A stretch of DNA of 64,000 bases, taken from positions 49,908,159 to 49,972,158 of the forward strand of contig CM053326.1 in NCBI GenBank assembly GCA_028583605.1, in the 5' to 3' direction. The translations under genes and the position numbers were made by a program. Under the pieces are notes generated by a model. That model did no database searches. It was not told where the DNA came from and saw only the letters and a program-made list of their open reading frames with translations. Shown here piece after piece: positions 40,901 to 55,279 of this stretch (its first letter is position 1; each line of letters begins with the position of its first letter). The stretch comes from Dastarcus helophoroides. Its lineage: Eukaryota > Arthropoda > Insecta > Coleoptera > Bothrideridae.

Positions 40901-43900
40901 CATTCCAACGTCCAGCAATTGTTGGCGTCTATTTGGTATGAAGGTTTACCCGGCTTTCGTCGGAAAAATATGGTGTTGCAAGCTTTGGAAATCGTCCGCA
41001 TAGGGATATTGTTTCCTTTCTTCTCCATAGCCTATATCATTGCTCCGCATTCTGTTATCGGACAGACCATGCGGAAACCATTTATTAAGTTTATATGTCA
41101 CTCTGCTTCCTACTTCACCTTTTTATGTAAGTATATAAGTAGTTGGCTCATTTTTCAGCTTTAAATAAAGCGAATGATTTTGACACGCTAGTTATTCATG
41201 TTAATTTATATTGAAACACTTTCTGGATCGAAAATAAGAATACATATTAAACTAGCTCAAGTTTGATGGAACGGACTGGTCCTTGGTTATCTTCAAAAAC
41301 TGAAATACAGAACTTGTTCCCTGAAACCAAGAAAAATTAAAAAACACAACAAAGGTTGCTCTAACGCGTTTCGACAGCCAAGCTGTCATCTTCAGAGAGA
41401 AACTGGCTTATCCAACATAAAAAATAACTAATGAGAATAATTCTGAAAAATACCACCATCTGGTAATGTTTAGCAAATTGATGAATAGATGATGATATGA
41501 TGAGCACGTATTTAGTAATGTGGTGGAAAGGACTGGTCCTTGGTTATCTTCAAAAATTGAAATACAAATCTTGCATACTGGAACCAAGAAAAATTAAAAA
41601 ATACACACACAATCTCACACAAATTTGTGTCAATGTGGAGAGCTAAATCTTCACAGTTTTGGTAAAACGGACTAGTCCTTGGTTGTCTCCAAAAAAGTTA
41701 AGATATAATATCTCTCTGAGGATGATATATTCGTTAACGAAACGCGTTAGAGCGACTGCTGTTGTATTTTTTAATCTTTCTTCGTTTCCAAGGACAAGAT
41801 TTCTATATCAATTTTTGAAGTCTTCAAAGCATTCAGAAGAAGTTGAGCATTTTCATAAATTTAAATAATCGAAAACTATAACCAATGATTTAGTCATTTC
41901 ATTGAATTATTTTACTGTTTCTTTGCATTAAAGAATTAATTTTCGAAATGGATCTCTAAAGTCGCATCAAATATTTGCGAAAATCCAACAAAGCTGTGAA
42001 TTTGGTTAATGTTTGAATGCAATTTGTTCATTAATAAGGACGTTGGGAGTGTTAATTAAAATGGGTCTGACGAACAATAATGAAATTACAGTAAACTTAT
42101 TAGAGAATTGGAACAAAAAGGGGAGAAGGTTTTTGCGGTTGTTCTCGAAAATAATTCCGCCATCAGACACTACTTGCAAAATAATTTTATTCAGTTCGTT
42201 CCCTTATTAAAGTTTTACACAGAAAATAGCGATAAAAGAAACATTTGGTTTAAGCAAATTGGTTTTCACGTCTCTGGTTATCATGTTACTTTTAAGGTAT
42301 GATTTCCATTAAAATGTTGATTTCATCTATTGGCTAAAGCAGAGTAGAACTAGTTCAGGATATTTCTCTAAATACAATTCAATAAAAAATGATTTTAGTA
42401 AATAAATTTAAATTAATAAAAAGTTGGAAATACTTCAATGACAGCGATATTGTTTAAATTATTTTCTAAAATGTACATACATTAAAATAAAATTTAAATC
42501 AAACCAAGTCAATCAATTTTATAAGCCTTCCTGGACATATTAGCTTACGTAACCGAACATTGCGTGAATATAAAACAAATTGCATTGTAAATCAATACCA
42601 GTTTCCAATTAAGTAACTTACGATCTGTTTTACAAGAGGAAATATTTTTGTTGACTCACAATGGTCAGGACCACTCACAATGGTCAGGACCACTCACAAT
42701 GGTGAGGACCACTCACAATGGTGAATACCACTCACAATAGTGAGGACCACTCACAATGGAGGATGCTAGAGGTCTTATCAATGAAAAATTGAAACACAAA
42801 TCTTGTCCCCTGAAACCAAGAAAGATTAAAGAACACAACAGAGGTTGCTCTAACTCGTTTGATAGCCAAGCTATCATCTTCAGAGAGATACTTCAGAAGG
42901 ATACCAATGAATTTAAAGTTGGAAATGCAACATTACACATGAACGAAATTTATGGTTTGTTTCGGTTTAATATTTTTTTCAACGCTAAGGGAATGATAAA
43001 GAAATAATTGCACTATGAAGGCAAATAATTATCATTTTCTTGTATCCTTGTAACTTGAACTTAGAAAATCAAATTTTTTCTAGTTATGCTTATATTGGCC
43101 TCTCAAAGGCAATACCTGGACTTAAACGAACGTGGAGCAAAACCGTGCCTAGTAGAATGGATTATTTTGTCGTATGTCAGTGGTAAGTAAAAATATAGTT
43201 AATATTTTAAAATTATTTACTCTTCCTATGATGATATCTTTTACCTGCAATTTGTAGTACATATATTAAAGATTTCTAATCCAAAATGAAACATATAGGG
43301 ATATTGTATCCGCTATGAAACTGGATGTAGTTATTCAAGATGGTCACAGACATAATTCATAGAAGATATTGTTGCGGGCTATCGATTCGAATTGATTTCC
43401 ACGTGTAAATTATACCACTTTATTCCCAAACCAAACTAAGAGCACTAACAACTGCAACTAACACTGTTTACTTCACTTCTAACTACCAACTCACTAACTA
43501 CATTGATTGACTGACTAACTGGAGGGAAAGGCGACCGCCTTTATATAGTTTTGGCTTCCAGGTTCTATAAAAATTCCGCAGATAAGGCTTATCGTTTGCC
43601 GAAATTTCTGGAACGCTTATCTGCCGTTTGCTTCGTTATCGCGGCCGCTTTCCCCTTATCAGATCTTTCTAGAAACTTTTCTTACGTACTTAATTCTACA
43701 ATTCTATTCTATCTATTTACACTGCGTTACAATATGTTGCATGTTCCAAACCGCTCCGAGTTGTAGCTTCTTAACTTATACAAAGTTTCAAACAAAATAG
43801 ATTAAGCTATCATTAAACAACACCTGCTTTGTTTTCAAGAATAACTTCATGGAAGATATCAAGCGTTGTTTCCATAAGAAGTTGTTGTTTTAATAGTTGT

Positions 43901-46900
43901 TACTCGGCCTTCGCCTGCGTGAAAGAAAAGAAAGGATTCTTGGGTTACCTTCTCGAAAATTTCGACTTTTTTTTAAAGAATTTCGATTATTATTTAAAAT
44001 TTCGACTTTTTTCGAAAACTTCGACATTTTGTTTTTAAGAATAATTTCATGGAAGATATCAAGCGTTGTTTCCATAAGAAGTTGTTGTTTTAATAGTTGT
44101 TACTCGGCCTTCGCCTGCGTGAAAGAAAAGAAAGGATTCTTGGGTTACCTTCTCGAAAATTTCGACTTTTTTTTAAAGAATTTCGATTATTATTCAAAAT
44201 TTCGACTCTTTTTGAAAATTTCGACTTTTTTTGAAAGTTTCGACATTTTGAAATATCCACTTTTTCACAATATCAACCGTTTCTTCTTCGATTCCCAAAA
44301 TTTTAACTTTTATTGAAATTTTTACTTTTTGATAATTCTTCAACTTCTCTCAACTTCTTTAAAATTCTGCCTTATTTGGATATATTTTAATTTTTTGAAA
44401 ACTTTTTACTTTTTTCATAATTTTTCTCTTTATTAAGAATTTTGTTTTTTGGAAGAAAGTTTTGTTTGTAAAATTACCAGAAAAATCGAAATTAAAAAAA
44501 AAAGTTGGAAATTTTTAACTTTTTTGATAATTTCGTTTTTTTTTTTCAATATATTTACTTTTCGAAAATTTCAGATTTATTTGAAAAATTGTATGTTTTT
44601 AAAATTTTGATTGTTATTTAAAATTTCGAGTTATTTCGAAATTTCGACACAAAATATCCACTTTTTTTCATATCAACCTTTTCTCCTTCGACTTCCAAGA
44701 ATTCGACTTTTTGTCAAAATGTGGACTCTTTAAAAGTTTTGACTTTTTCTCATGTTTTCAAATTTTCTCGTTTTCAACTTTTCACAAAAAAAAATTTTTT
44801 TTTGGTGCTTTATTATCTTCAAAAATTGAAATACAGAACTAGTCCCCTGAAACCAAGAAATATTAAAAAACACAACAAACGTTGCTCTAGCGCGCTTCGA
44901 CAGCCAAACTGTCATCTTCAGAGAGATACTAATACTACCTTTCTAAAGATGACAGGTTGGCTGTCGAAACGCGTTAGAGCAAAGTTTGTTGTGTTTTTTA
45001 ATATTTCTTGGTTTCAGGGAACAAGTTCTACATTTCAATTTTTGTAAATCTCCTCTTTTTTAAAATTTGAACCCTTATTTAGAAATTTCTATTTTTTTAA
45101 AGCGCGACATTTTTTTTAATGTTGAATTTTTTTTAAATTCCCATTTTGCAAAATTTCAAATTGCTCCATTCTTTTAAATATCAATTTTTTTCAAACCCAA
45201 AATTTAATTTCTTTTAAAAAATGTTGGTTTGTTTTTATTGGACAATCTTCCAGTTTATTTTTTAAATTCAACTTTTTTTTTCAAATATTCTCTGTATCGT
45301 CTTTGCGAAGTTTCGTTAATTCCATTCCTGCTGATTGGCATTTACTTCGCCAGTTGCTTCTTACAGACGTCTAAAATTTCAGTCACCTCTTTTTTGTTAA
45401 AGAATGGCAATCTTTTGTAAATTTAAACGTCTGTAAGAAACAACTGGCGAAGAAAATGTCAATCAACAGAAATGGAATTTTCTTTCAAAGTTGTAACTTT
45501 TTCTCAAAATTCGACTTCTTTATAATTATCAGTTTTTTAAATTTGTCTTATCCAAGTCCAAATTTCATTTCCCAAAATTCGACTTTTTTTATAAAAATTT
45601 AACTTTCTGTGGGAAATTTCGACCTTGTTTTTTCAAAATTTCAGACTTTTTCTGGAAATTTCGACTTTTTTACATTTTATTTTTCCAAGTTTCTTCATAT
45701 TTGTCAAAATTTTGAGTTTTAGTTGAAATTTAACTTTTTTTTTGGGTTGACTTCTTTGGGAAATTTCTATCTTTTAATTTTCTCAAAGTTTCAAGTTTAT
45801 TTTCAAAAATTGTCTTTTCAGTTTAACTTTTTTTTAAGTTGACTTCTTTGGGAAATTTCTGTCTTTTAATTTTCTCAAAGTTTCAAGTTTATTTTTAAAA
45901 ATTGTCTTTTCAGTTGTTCACAAAATCCGATTATTTTTAACAATTCAAGTTTTTTTATTCGTTTGGTTCTCGAAATTCCAATTTATTCTCAAAATTAACT
46001 TTTTATAGTATCTCTCTGAAGATGATAGCTTGGCTGTCGAAACGCGTTAGAGCAAACTTTGTTGTGCTTTTTAATGTTTCTTGGTTTCAGCGGATAATTT
46101 TTGTATTTTAATTTTTGAAGATAACCAAGGACCAGTCCGTTCCACCAAAATTCCATTTAAATGACAAGTAGTGACACTGAAAATTAAAAAAAATTACACT
46201 GAATATTTTTATATTGATTTTTTTACAATTACAATTCTTTACAATTGTTTACGATTCCTTCATATTCTTTAAAACTATTAAATATATTAAGTTAAGAAAA
46301 AAATTTGGTAAGTTTCTGATTATAATTTTAATAAATTCAAAAACCTGTTGTGGATTTCTTTATATATTTGTTTATGACATAGTATTTATTTGGAATAAAT
46401 CTTCCAATCGTTTTCTGTCAAATGGGGATTTTACATAAATTTATTTTATTGCAGGTTTAATATGGAGCGAAATAAAGCAATTGTGGGATGTAGGATTAGA
46501 GGAATATGTGAGGGATATGTGGAATGTTATAGATTTTATTACAAATTCGCTGTATGTAGCCACAGTTGCATTGAGAGTTGTATCGTATTATCAGGTAATT
46601 TATCTTGTGGTCTGTAGTCTGTTGCTAAAATTTAATTTTGTATAGTATGGTTTTATTAAATATGAAACATTTTATATTGATACATCTATCATCCCTCGAA
46701 ATTAACTAGAATTTGAAAATATTGTATTTTTCAGCGTAACTACAACCGAAAATTATTTTATCACGTTTTCATGTACGATTTTTAATCGTCTCTTAAAGTT
46801 AAGTTAAAATTATTAAAGTTAAAGAAATTATGACCTTGCATATAAAGAACCTTTGAAGTATTTTTATGAAAATAGATCTTACTACTCATTTTCGTGATCA

Positions 46901-49900
46901 CAAAATAATAGTTATAGATCTAAATGAAATGGCGAAAAATAAATATCAATTAATAACGATTTTAGGTCCAACAAATCCCAGGAGCTGAAAAAGTGAAACG
47001 AGAAAGATGGGACGCTTGGGATCCTATGCTTATCTCGGAAGGGCTGTTTTCAGCAGCTAATATATTTAGGTAAGCTGATATCCTTTTTTGCGATTACCTT
47101 TGGCACTTTTCAGGGCACACATTTCTAAGCTCCCTACTGATATAGATTTAAACTAGTTCTGATTTAAACATAAAATAGCTTCCAAAAATTATATGGCAAC
47201 ACATTATTTTATTGATTAATTCATAATTTTATATGTGCCCTGCAATTAGGAATAAATTATATAAATTATGCTGATTTATTCGTTAATGTTACTTCGTTAA
47301 ATTTCATATCCTTTTTACATCTAAAACAATTAATAAAACTAATTACTTAATTATATTACCCTGCATTCAGCTTCAAAGATTGTAAAATAAAAGAGAAAGC
47401 TGCATCTAATAAAGAAAACTAAATTATAAGTATGTAGTACGTATACAGGTTATATCACGATGAATTGAATTAATTGATTTTTCAAAAGATAAGAGTATTT
47501 TGTTGCAGCTCTTTAAAACTGGTGTACATATTTTCCGTAAATCCACATTTGGGGCCATTGCAAGTGTCTCTCTCTAGGATGGTAATGGATATTATGAAGT
47601 TTTTCTTTTTATATGTACTGGTACTTTTTGCTTTTTCTTGTGGTAAGTGTTTCATAATATTTTTTTATTTGATATTGTACGTTTTTTAACTAATAAAAAG
47701 AATGAACTAAATATCAGATATTTTATAATAAAAGTGTCTCGAGTAGTTGCGATGTTCCACTTATTTAAATTTGAATTATCATCTATTGGCAACACTGCAG
47801 GTGGAGCATAGAGAAAGTCAATAAAAAACCAAACTCGGAACACTACAACTGAATAATGAACTCACTTATTTACTTCTAACTACTAACTCACTAATTGCAC
47901 TGACTGACTCTTAACTAATTCGAGGGAAAGGCGACCGCCTTATATAGTTTTGGCTCCCGGGTTCTAGAAAAATCCCGCAGATAAGGCTTATTGTTTACCG
48001 ACATTTCTGTAACGCTTATCTGCCGTTTGTTACGTTATCGCGGCCGCTTTCCCCTTATCAGATCTATCTAGAAAATTTTCTTACGTACTAAATTCTATAA
48101 TTTACATTTCGCTACAATACTATTCTAGGTTTAAACCAACTTCTATGGTATTATGCAAGAGCCGAACGCAAACGATGTCCTGATGAATCTTATTTTCTTC
48201 ATGACACCGAAGATGGTTTCGATAATAACATGTTAAAAAACTCAACGGAAAACGATTCGAATGCTTGTACGATTTGGAGAAGGTTTTCAAAGTAAGTATT
48301 CCGAAGGTATATAGTATAATGAGAAATTTAATTTAACATTCATTGTTAAATATGTCCACTGGTGACAAGTTAAAGAAAAAAACACTTGATTAATTTACGT
48401 TTTTACTACATGTAAAAGCTAACCTATTAAAATGCAAAATATGTCATCAGCCAACTTTCGTGATGTACCAAACTTTGTTCATCAATCTCACGGAGAAAAC
48501 ACTAGTGCATCAGAATGAAAGCACCAACTGATTTGCATTTTACTGATTTAATATTGTATTTCAGCTTATTCGAAACGATTCAAACACTTTTCTGGGCTGT
48601 TTTCGGACTCGTCGATCTGGAGAGTTTCGAATTGAATGAAATTAAAATATTTACAAGATTCTGGGGCATGCTAATGTTTGGAACTTATTCAGTCATTAAT
48701 ATTGTTGTACTACTGAACCTCCTAATCGCTATGATGAATCATTCGTATCAACTTATATCGGTAAGTCAAAGTATCTGCTTTAGGACCGATCCATATTCGT
48801 TTTTGATGTATTCTCGACTTGATAAAATGTTTTGCCAAAAGACGACAGTGTCGCTCGGGTTTCAACCTTATAATAATCCGATATCGGACGTAATCTGACT
48901 TGTATGTAGAAGTCATATTAGGTAAATATTTTTGAATAATAATTTTGAAAGCTCCCAGTAAAGCTGTCATTATTAAAATTGTCAATTCATCGTATGATAC
49001 ATTTTTATTGATGAAAATCGAACAATCGGAACCGGATCAACAAATTGGAAACGACGTGATTTTTTTTTTAATATTCCGTAGAATTTATGTGAAATAAAGA
49101 TCAAACTAGTTAGCAAAAATGTCTACACTTATCGGCGCAGAGTTTTGTTTCCAAAGGGCCGACCCAAATGACGGCTTCACACAAATTCCTCTCACGGAAA
49201 TCGATGCAAATATAATTAACCCAGTCAGTTCGTTGGCTAGTCAAATTGCAAGGTTCAATTGCTAATTATCCGTCGTAATGTATTTAGGAAAGGGCGGATA
49301 CGGAATGGAAATTTGCCAGAAGCAAATTATGGATCAGCTACTTCGAGGAAGGAGGAACCGTGCCGCCACCTTTTAACATCATTCCAACGCCAAAGAGTGT
49401 GTGGTATGTTATACAATGGATTCGAAGGAAGTTTTGCGGACATTCGAGAGCTGCTAAAAAGGAACATATGAGAACAATACGGGTAAGCTTTAATAGTGTA
49501 ATTAAGGCCATCAAGCACTTTTAGCGAATATGTAACTATACCACTTAGCTTCTTTAACTTTATGACTACTTTACAAACAATATTAAGACACATCAATTTC
49601 TATTGTAATCGAGGTTCTTTATTTATTTTAACTGCAGCCCGCTCAATAGTGATTTCCCAAAAAAAAATTAATCCTTCAAAATTGAATACTTTGAACGAAC
49701 ATGGGCGTAGGCAGGGGCGTTTAATAAAAGAAGTCGAATTTGTAAATAAATGCGAAATTTCAAGCGAAAAAGATAAATTGGAAAAATACGAGATAAAAAA
49801 TCGAAATTTCTAAAAGCTGTTTCAAGCAAAGGAAAACTTACTTTCAAAAAAAAAAAGAAAATTTTAAGAAAGAATGCCCCAGTTGAAATTTGTAAATTTT

Positions 49901-52900
49901 TGGTTTGCTACATAGCTATGCCTATGCGACAAAGTGTTTCTGCAATGTAACAAATTTAAACATGGATTCATTTGCACAATCACCCAGTTTGTTACAGATG
50001 TTTTATAACAAATTATTTTTTACATCATAAAAGAACTTTTGCTAACATTTAACGAAATTGTCAAAATACCATCTACTCTTTGACATTATTTAATGTTTCA
50101 AGAACATCCACCTCCAAAAATTGCCTAGTTTTTGTAGCTTGCTTTGGAAAAGTTTCAAATATTATCATAGTTCACAATATCAAATTTAAAACGTTTACTC
50201 AGTTAAAGAATATGATTTTCGCGTCAAAAGGAGAACTTTATAACTTGTATTTACAATTTGCAAATTGAATTGCTTTAACCCAATCAACATTTCAAGTTTA
50301 AGCTTCCAAAAAAATATCTTTCAAAATTTCTAGATAAATATCGTTTTTAAAATGTTCAAATCAGTTTGATGGGTACACAGTATGCACTTATTATTTTACC
50401 AACCATTCATTGTGTTCTGTTGATTGTACGTATCAAGTTTTATTTTAAACTTCACTGAAAAGTGACATATATGGTATATTTTCATTAGTTACCCATTATG
50501 AGTGCTTTTTATAATATTTTTAATGAAACTTTCAAACATCCAAAGAGTATACACCCGCTACTATCAAAAGATTTTCAGATGAATTTAATCAAGCATTTAG
50601 TTTTAATGGAGCCCTCTAGTTTTCTTAGTCAACGAATTTAAATTGGAAAAAAGGCAAAACTTTAAGAGTGCAGTTGAGTGAATTTTCATTATTCCAAGCG
50701 CAGCACTTAGGGCGTAATTTTAAGTGCAGATTATGACTTGTATCCACTGAAAAATGAAATTAATTAACACGAAATAAGATATTAAAGCAGATGTTAGTTT
50801 CACATCAGCTAACTTTAAATCTTGTCGATTTATTTGTTTTAAATATCGAAATAATTTGTGAGATTGTTTCCTTCTAATGCACAGACCAATAGGTTTGAAC
50901 ATTTATTAGATTCGACGTTTGGAAACTAAAGACCGGTTTCGATCTTGTTAGATCGCATCAGTTTGGTATATCCAACTCGAATGCTAACAAATGTTCCGAC
51001 AAGTAAGTACTAAAACATCCACAGGCGTCAAGCGAGTGACTTTTTAGTACTACCACCTATTGGTCCATAGAGAAACTATGGCCATTCGCCAACAATGTCG
51101 TATGCGAGAAGAATGCAACCTAGACTACAAGTTCATGCAGCCCTCCAGGCGGCGTGTATAGTGGCGAATCATAGGTAGCTGAACTACCAACAGTTGAAAC
51201 ACTGCCACCTGGCGAAGCGGTTGCTCTCTAGGAAAAAGTTCCCAGAAGACAAGGATTCTATAATGCACAGACCAATAGGTTTGAATTAGATTCGAAGTTT
51301 GGAAACCAAATACCGGTTTCGATCTTGTTAGATCTCGTCAGTTTGGTATATCCAACTCGAATGCTAACAAATGTTTCGAAAAATAAGTACTGTGAATGTT
51401 TTAGTACTTATTTTTCGAAACATTTGTTAGCATTCGAGTTGGATATACGAAACTGACGAGATCTAACAAGATCGAAACCGGTATTTGGTTTCCAAACTTC
51501 GAATCTAATAAATGTTTAAACCTATTGGTCTGTGCATTATAGTACTTACTTGTCGGAACATTTGTTAGCATTCGAGTTGGATATACCAAACTAACGAGAT
51601 CCTAACAAGTTCGAAATCGGTCTTTGGTTTCCAAACTTCGATCTAATAAATGTTCGAACCTATAGGCCTGTACATTAGAATCCTTCCCTTCTGGGAAATT
51701 TCCTAGAGAACCACCGCTTCGCTAAGTGGCAGTGTTTCAACTGTTGGTAGTTCAGCTACCTATGATTCGCCACTATACCCGCCTAGAGGGCTGCATGAAT
51801 TTGCAGTCTAGGTTGTATTCTAGTTGGGATTGTTTCCTGATTATTATATTAATTTGTGATGTGTCCAGGTGATTTGACAGGACCAATTATTGTTACATTC
51901 TGGTGGGATGGGAATATGATGCCTTGATGTAATGAAATTTTCTTTTCAAAGGATTATAACGATCGCGAAATCTTATTTAAGGGAACACGAATTCCGGAAT
52001 TACATTTCTCTCAAATTTACGTCTAGATCCGACAGAACTGTGTCGAAATAGAAACGTTACATTAGCTAAGAGCATGAAATAAAAGTTTTGTTCCACGATA
52101 TCCTGTCTAACTGCAGCGCTAGAATGCTACTCGTTGTATATCAGGAGAACCGCAAAGCCAAAGATAATTACTGTCCTAAGCTGCCATCCTCTTTATGGCA
52201 CAGCGCGCGTTTCTCTTGCCCTAGACAACGATTAAATTTTGTCTTATTTCTCTTTGACCAACAAGGCTGACAAAATCGAGATTGTATCATATATGCTCGT
52301 GGCAGAGATAAATTACCAGTTTTTACTTCTTTATGCAGAACATTTTAATTAATGGCAAGCATTATCACCTGAAACACTTACGAATATACAATTCGCAATT
52401 ATTACTGAGCTCTTTTTTTTTAAGTAGGGGAATATCCGTTATTGACATCTGGGGATAGTGTCAGACCTTCGCTCAAACTACGGGTACCGATTAAAAACCC
52501 CTACTTCTTCGGGACGGGCCCTTGGCCCTCAATCCCTCCGTCGGAACAGTACAATAATGCTGGAGCACTATTGTAAGCTGTTTTGCCTGAAACATAAGAA
52601 ACAAACAAAACAGAAAATTTTCTAAATGGAAGCCGTAGCCTAGAGGACCATCCTTAATCTCCTAATCCTGGTTGAGATGTCTGGATCGTAATCCATTGCC
52701 TGTCGAACTAGTTCGTTGGGGTGCGTTTCCGCTCTCACCATCGCCCTGGAATTAATTTTTCTAAGAAAATCTCCTACCAAAGGTAGTTCAGCTTCCCTAT
52801 GGAGTTGATTGTTTCTCACTTGGAGCGTCCATGGCTTGTCTTAGAAAGACCTTCTGGAACACCTGAAGTTTCTTCATCTGATTATCCGTCGCCTGTGACC

Positions 52901-55227
52901 AAGCTACAGATGCGTAGATCATCGCTGGTCTTATGATTGATTTGTATAGTAATACTTTAAGTCCAATGGACAGGTTACTATTTCTACCAATCATCGCTTG
53001 CAGCAGTCCCTTCAGCATTTTGGCTTTGGACACTGCATAATCGATGTGTGCCTGAAAAGTAAGTCTTTTGTCAAGAATTACACCTAGATACTTTGCCTGA
53101 AGTCTCCAGTCGACGTTTTGCCCATGAACATTTACATGTCCATACGGTTGGAGTCTTCTTCGAGTGAAAAAAACTGCTTGGGTCTTGTCTGCGTTGACTT
53201 GGATTCTCCTTTGACCTAAATAATCTAGTAGACTGTCTGTTGCCTCCTGAAGTCGTCTGGTGACCATCTCTGGACTGTAAAAGTACGCCACTAAAGCTGT
53301 GTCGTCTACGTAAGTTGCCAAAAAGGTGTGGTCGATTGTTGGATTGGTTCTCGGGATGTCTGCTGTGAAGAGAGAATACACGTATATATTAACTGAAGTA
53401 AATTTACACTTCATTTTGAGGGTTCCTACACATGCATACCCCTCTAACCTTAACTATTACATAATATTCTTATTTACCTTCACCTTAACCTAATCTAACC
53501 TATTTAACCTAAAGTTCTACTCTAACGTTCCTCCTCGCGTTGTCTCTTTTTCTTTCCTCTTGCGTTACGTCTAAGGCTGGGTGCTCAATCCCCCAGCTTG
53601 TGCCATGTCAAGGTACTCGATCCCCTTGACTTCGGATGGTTCCAGGTCAGAACTTGAAGTTCGGCGTAGGTTTCCTCCCATATTGTCCTATTCCGCTTTC
53701 TCGTAGATTCATTTCCCAGGTACTCGATCCCCCGGTACTCGAAATCTACTGTTCCTCAAATGAGGACTTGAGTTCGTTAAGCTTTCCAGCGGCTTGGTTC
53801 AGAACTTCAAAGAAATTTGGGTTCCGAGCCGCTTCATCAATCTCCTCGATACTTCTTGGCCAGAGAACTCCCTTTCTTATCGCTAGCTGCTCTGTTCTCC
53901 CGATTCCTGCATGCGAACATTACATGATCAGCATCCTCTCCGCATTGGCATAATGGTGAGTTCCTTTTCCCCATCCTGTGGAGGTATTCCTGAAACCTTC
54001 CGTGGCCTGTAAGCAGCTGTACGCATTGCTGCGTAAGCTGCCTTCCTCTTAGACGCCTGTAGCCTTCCACTCTTCTCAGGTAGCGATGAGTCCCTCTCCC
54101 TGTTGTGGCAGAATCCCATCGTTGTTGCCACCTGAAAAAAGAACAACGCGACAGTCTGTTCCTAATAAGCCCAAAGGGCATCTTATCGTATTCATATACC
54201 ACCAGCATGTTATTATTATCATTATTGCCTAAACTGCATGCGCCTTTCGCGAGCTCGTCCGCCCTTTCGTTGCCAGTGACTCCCCGGTGTCCCTTAACCC
54301 ATTCCAATCGCGTTTTCCTTTGTTCTTGAAGCAGATCTTGCGCTTCCTTAACAAGTTCCGAACTTGGTTTATTTTGCATGGCAGCTATTGCCGCCTTACT
54401 ATCACTCCTTATAATGCAACTTTCCAGCGTACGAGCTCGTTCTAGTGCTTTCTTAATAGCTAATACCTCCGCCTGAAACACCGAGCAATTGCCTCCGAGC
54501 CTGTATTGCCCCTTACCCATTTCCTTTCCTTTCCTATAAATAACGTAAGCTGCTCCTGTGCCTGTTTCCTGTTTGGATCCGTCTGTATAAATTTCGTATT
54601 CCGTTGCCATTTCTTGCTTCTTTTGGTCTACTTCCTTTACCGGATGTTTCCTTCTCTTCTTGACCTTTTTCTCTATCTGTTCTGCGTTAATCTCCAGTCC
54701 CGTTTCTTCACGAATTTTTCCCCTGTCCATTCAAATATTCTTTTTCTGTTTCTTATTTCTTCTAATTTAATATCAATTGGCCAGCCGATACTACTATTTG
54801 GAAGTGAAACCTGGGTTTTGACGGAGAGAATGAAAAGCCGGATACAAGCATTTGAGATGAAGTTCTTAAGAGCGATAAAGGGAATAAGTAGAAGAGATCG
54901 AATAAGAAATCAAAAAGTGAGGGAAGAACTGGATGCTAAGCCTGTATTAGAAATTGTCGAAGAAAAACAATTAGGTTGGTGGGGACATATACAAAGGATG
55001 AAAGATAACATGCAAGTAAAGAAAATATGGGAAGCAAGAACATCGGACCGGAGACGTAGAGGCAGACCTAAAGAAAGATGGGATGACATCATTGATAAAT
55101 TAATCAGAAAGAGACAATTAAACCTAAACGAAGCAAAAATTTTAGCGCTAAACAAAAAGGAATGGAAAAAATTTTGTGAATAAAATAGAGAATACCAATC
55201 CCGACACCTTACGGTATAAGGGAATTG

Positions 55228-55279
<52 letters not shown>

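Larger units (their letters stand above)
43960..46000. repeat. Degenerate TTTCGA array with foldback insertions
   Basis: 43960-44770 and 45050-46000 are T-rich TTTCGA type. Foldback A sits at 44803-45045 and foldback C at 45288-45480. A 100-base segment (ttgacttctttgggaaattt.. attgtcttttcagtt) is directly repeated at 45748 and 45838. Confidence 0.87.

Noticed and set aside
40892..49482. Assignment to trp or trpl instead of TRPgamma
   Set aside because: The linker-domain wording ([18 protein letters not shown]), the [16 protein letters not shown] tail and [10 protein letters not shown] fit TRPgamma; the long Lys-Pro-rich tail of TRP is absent.
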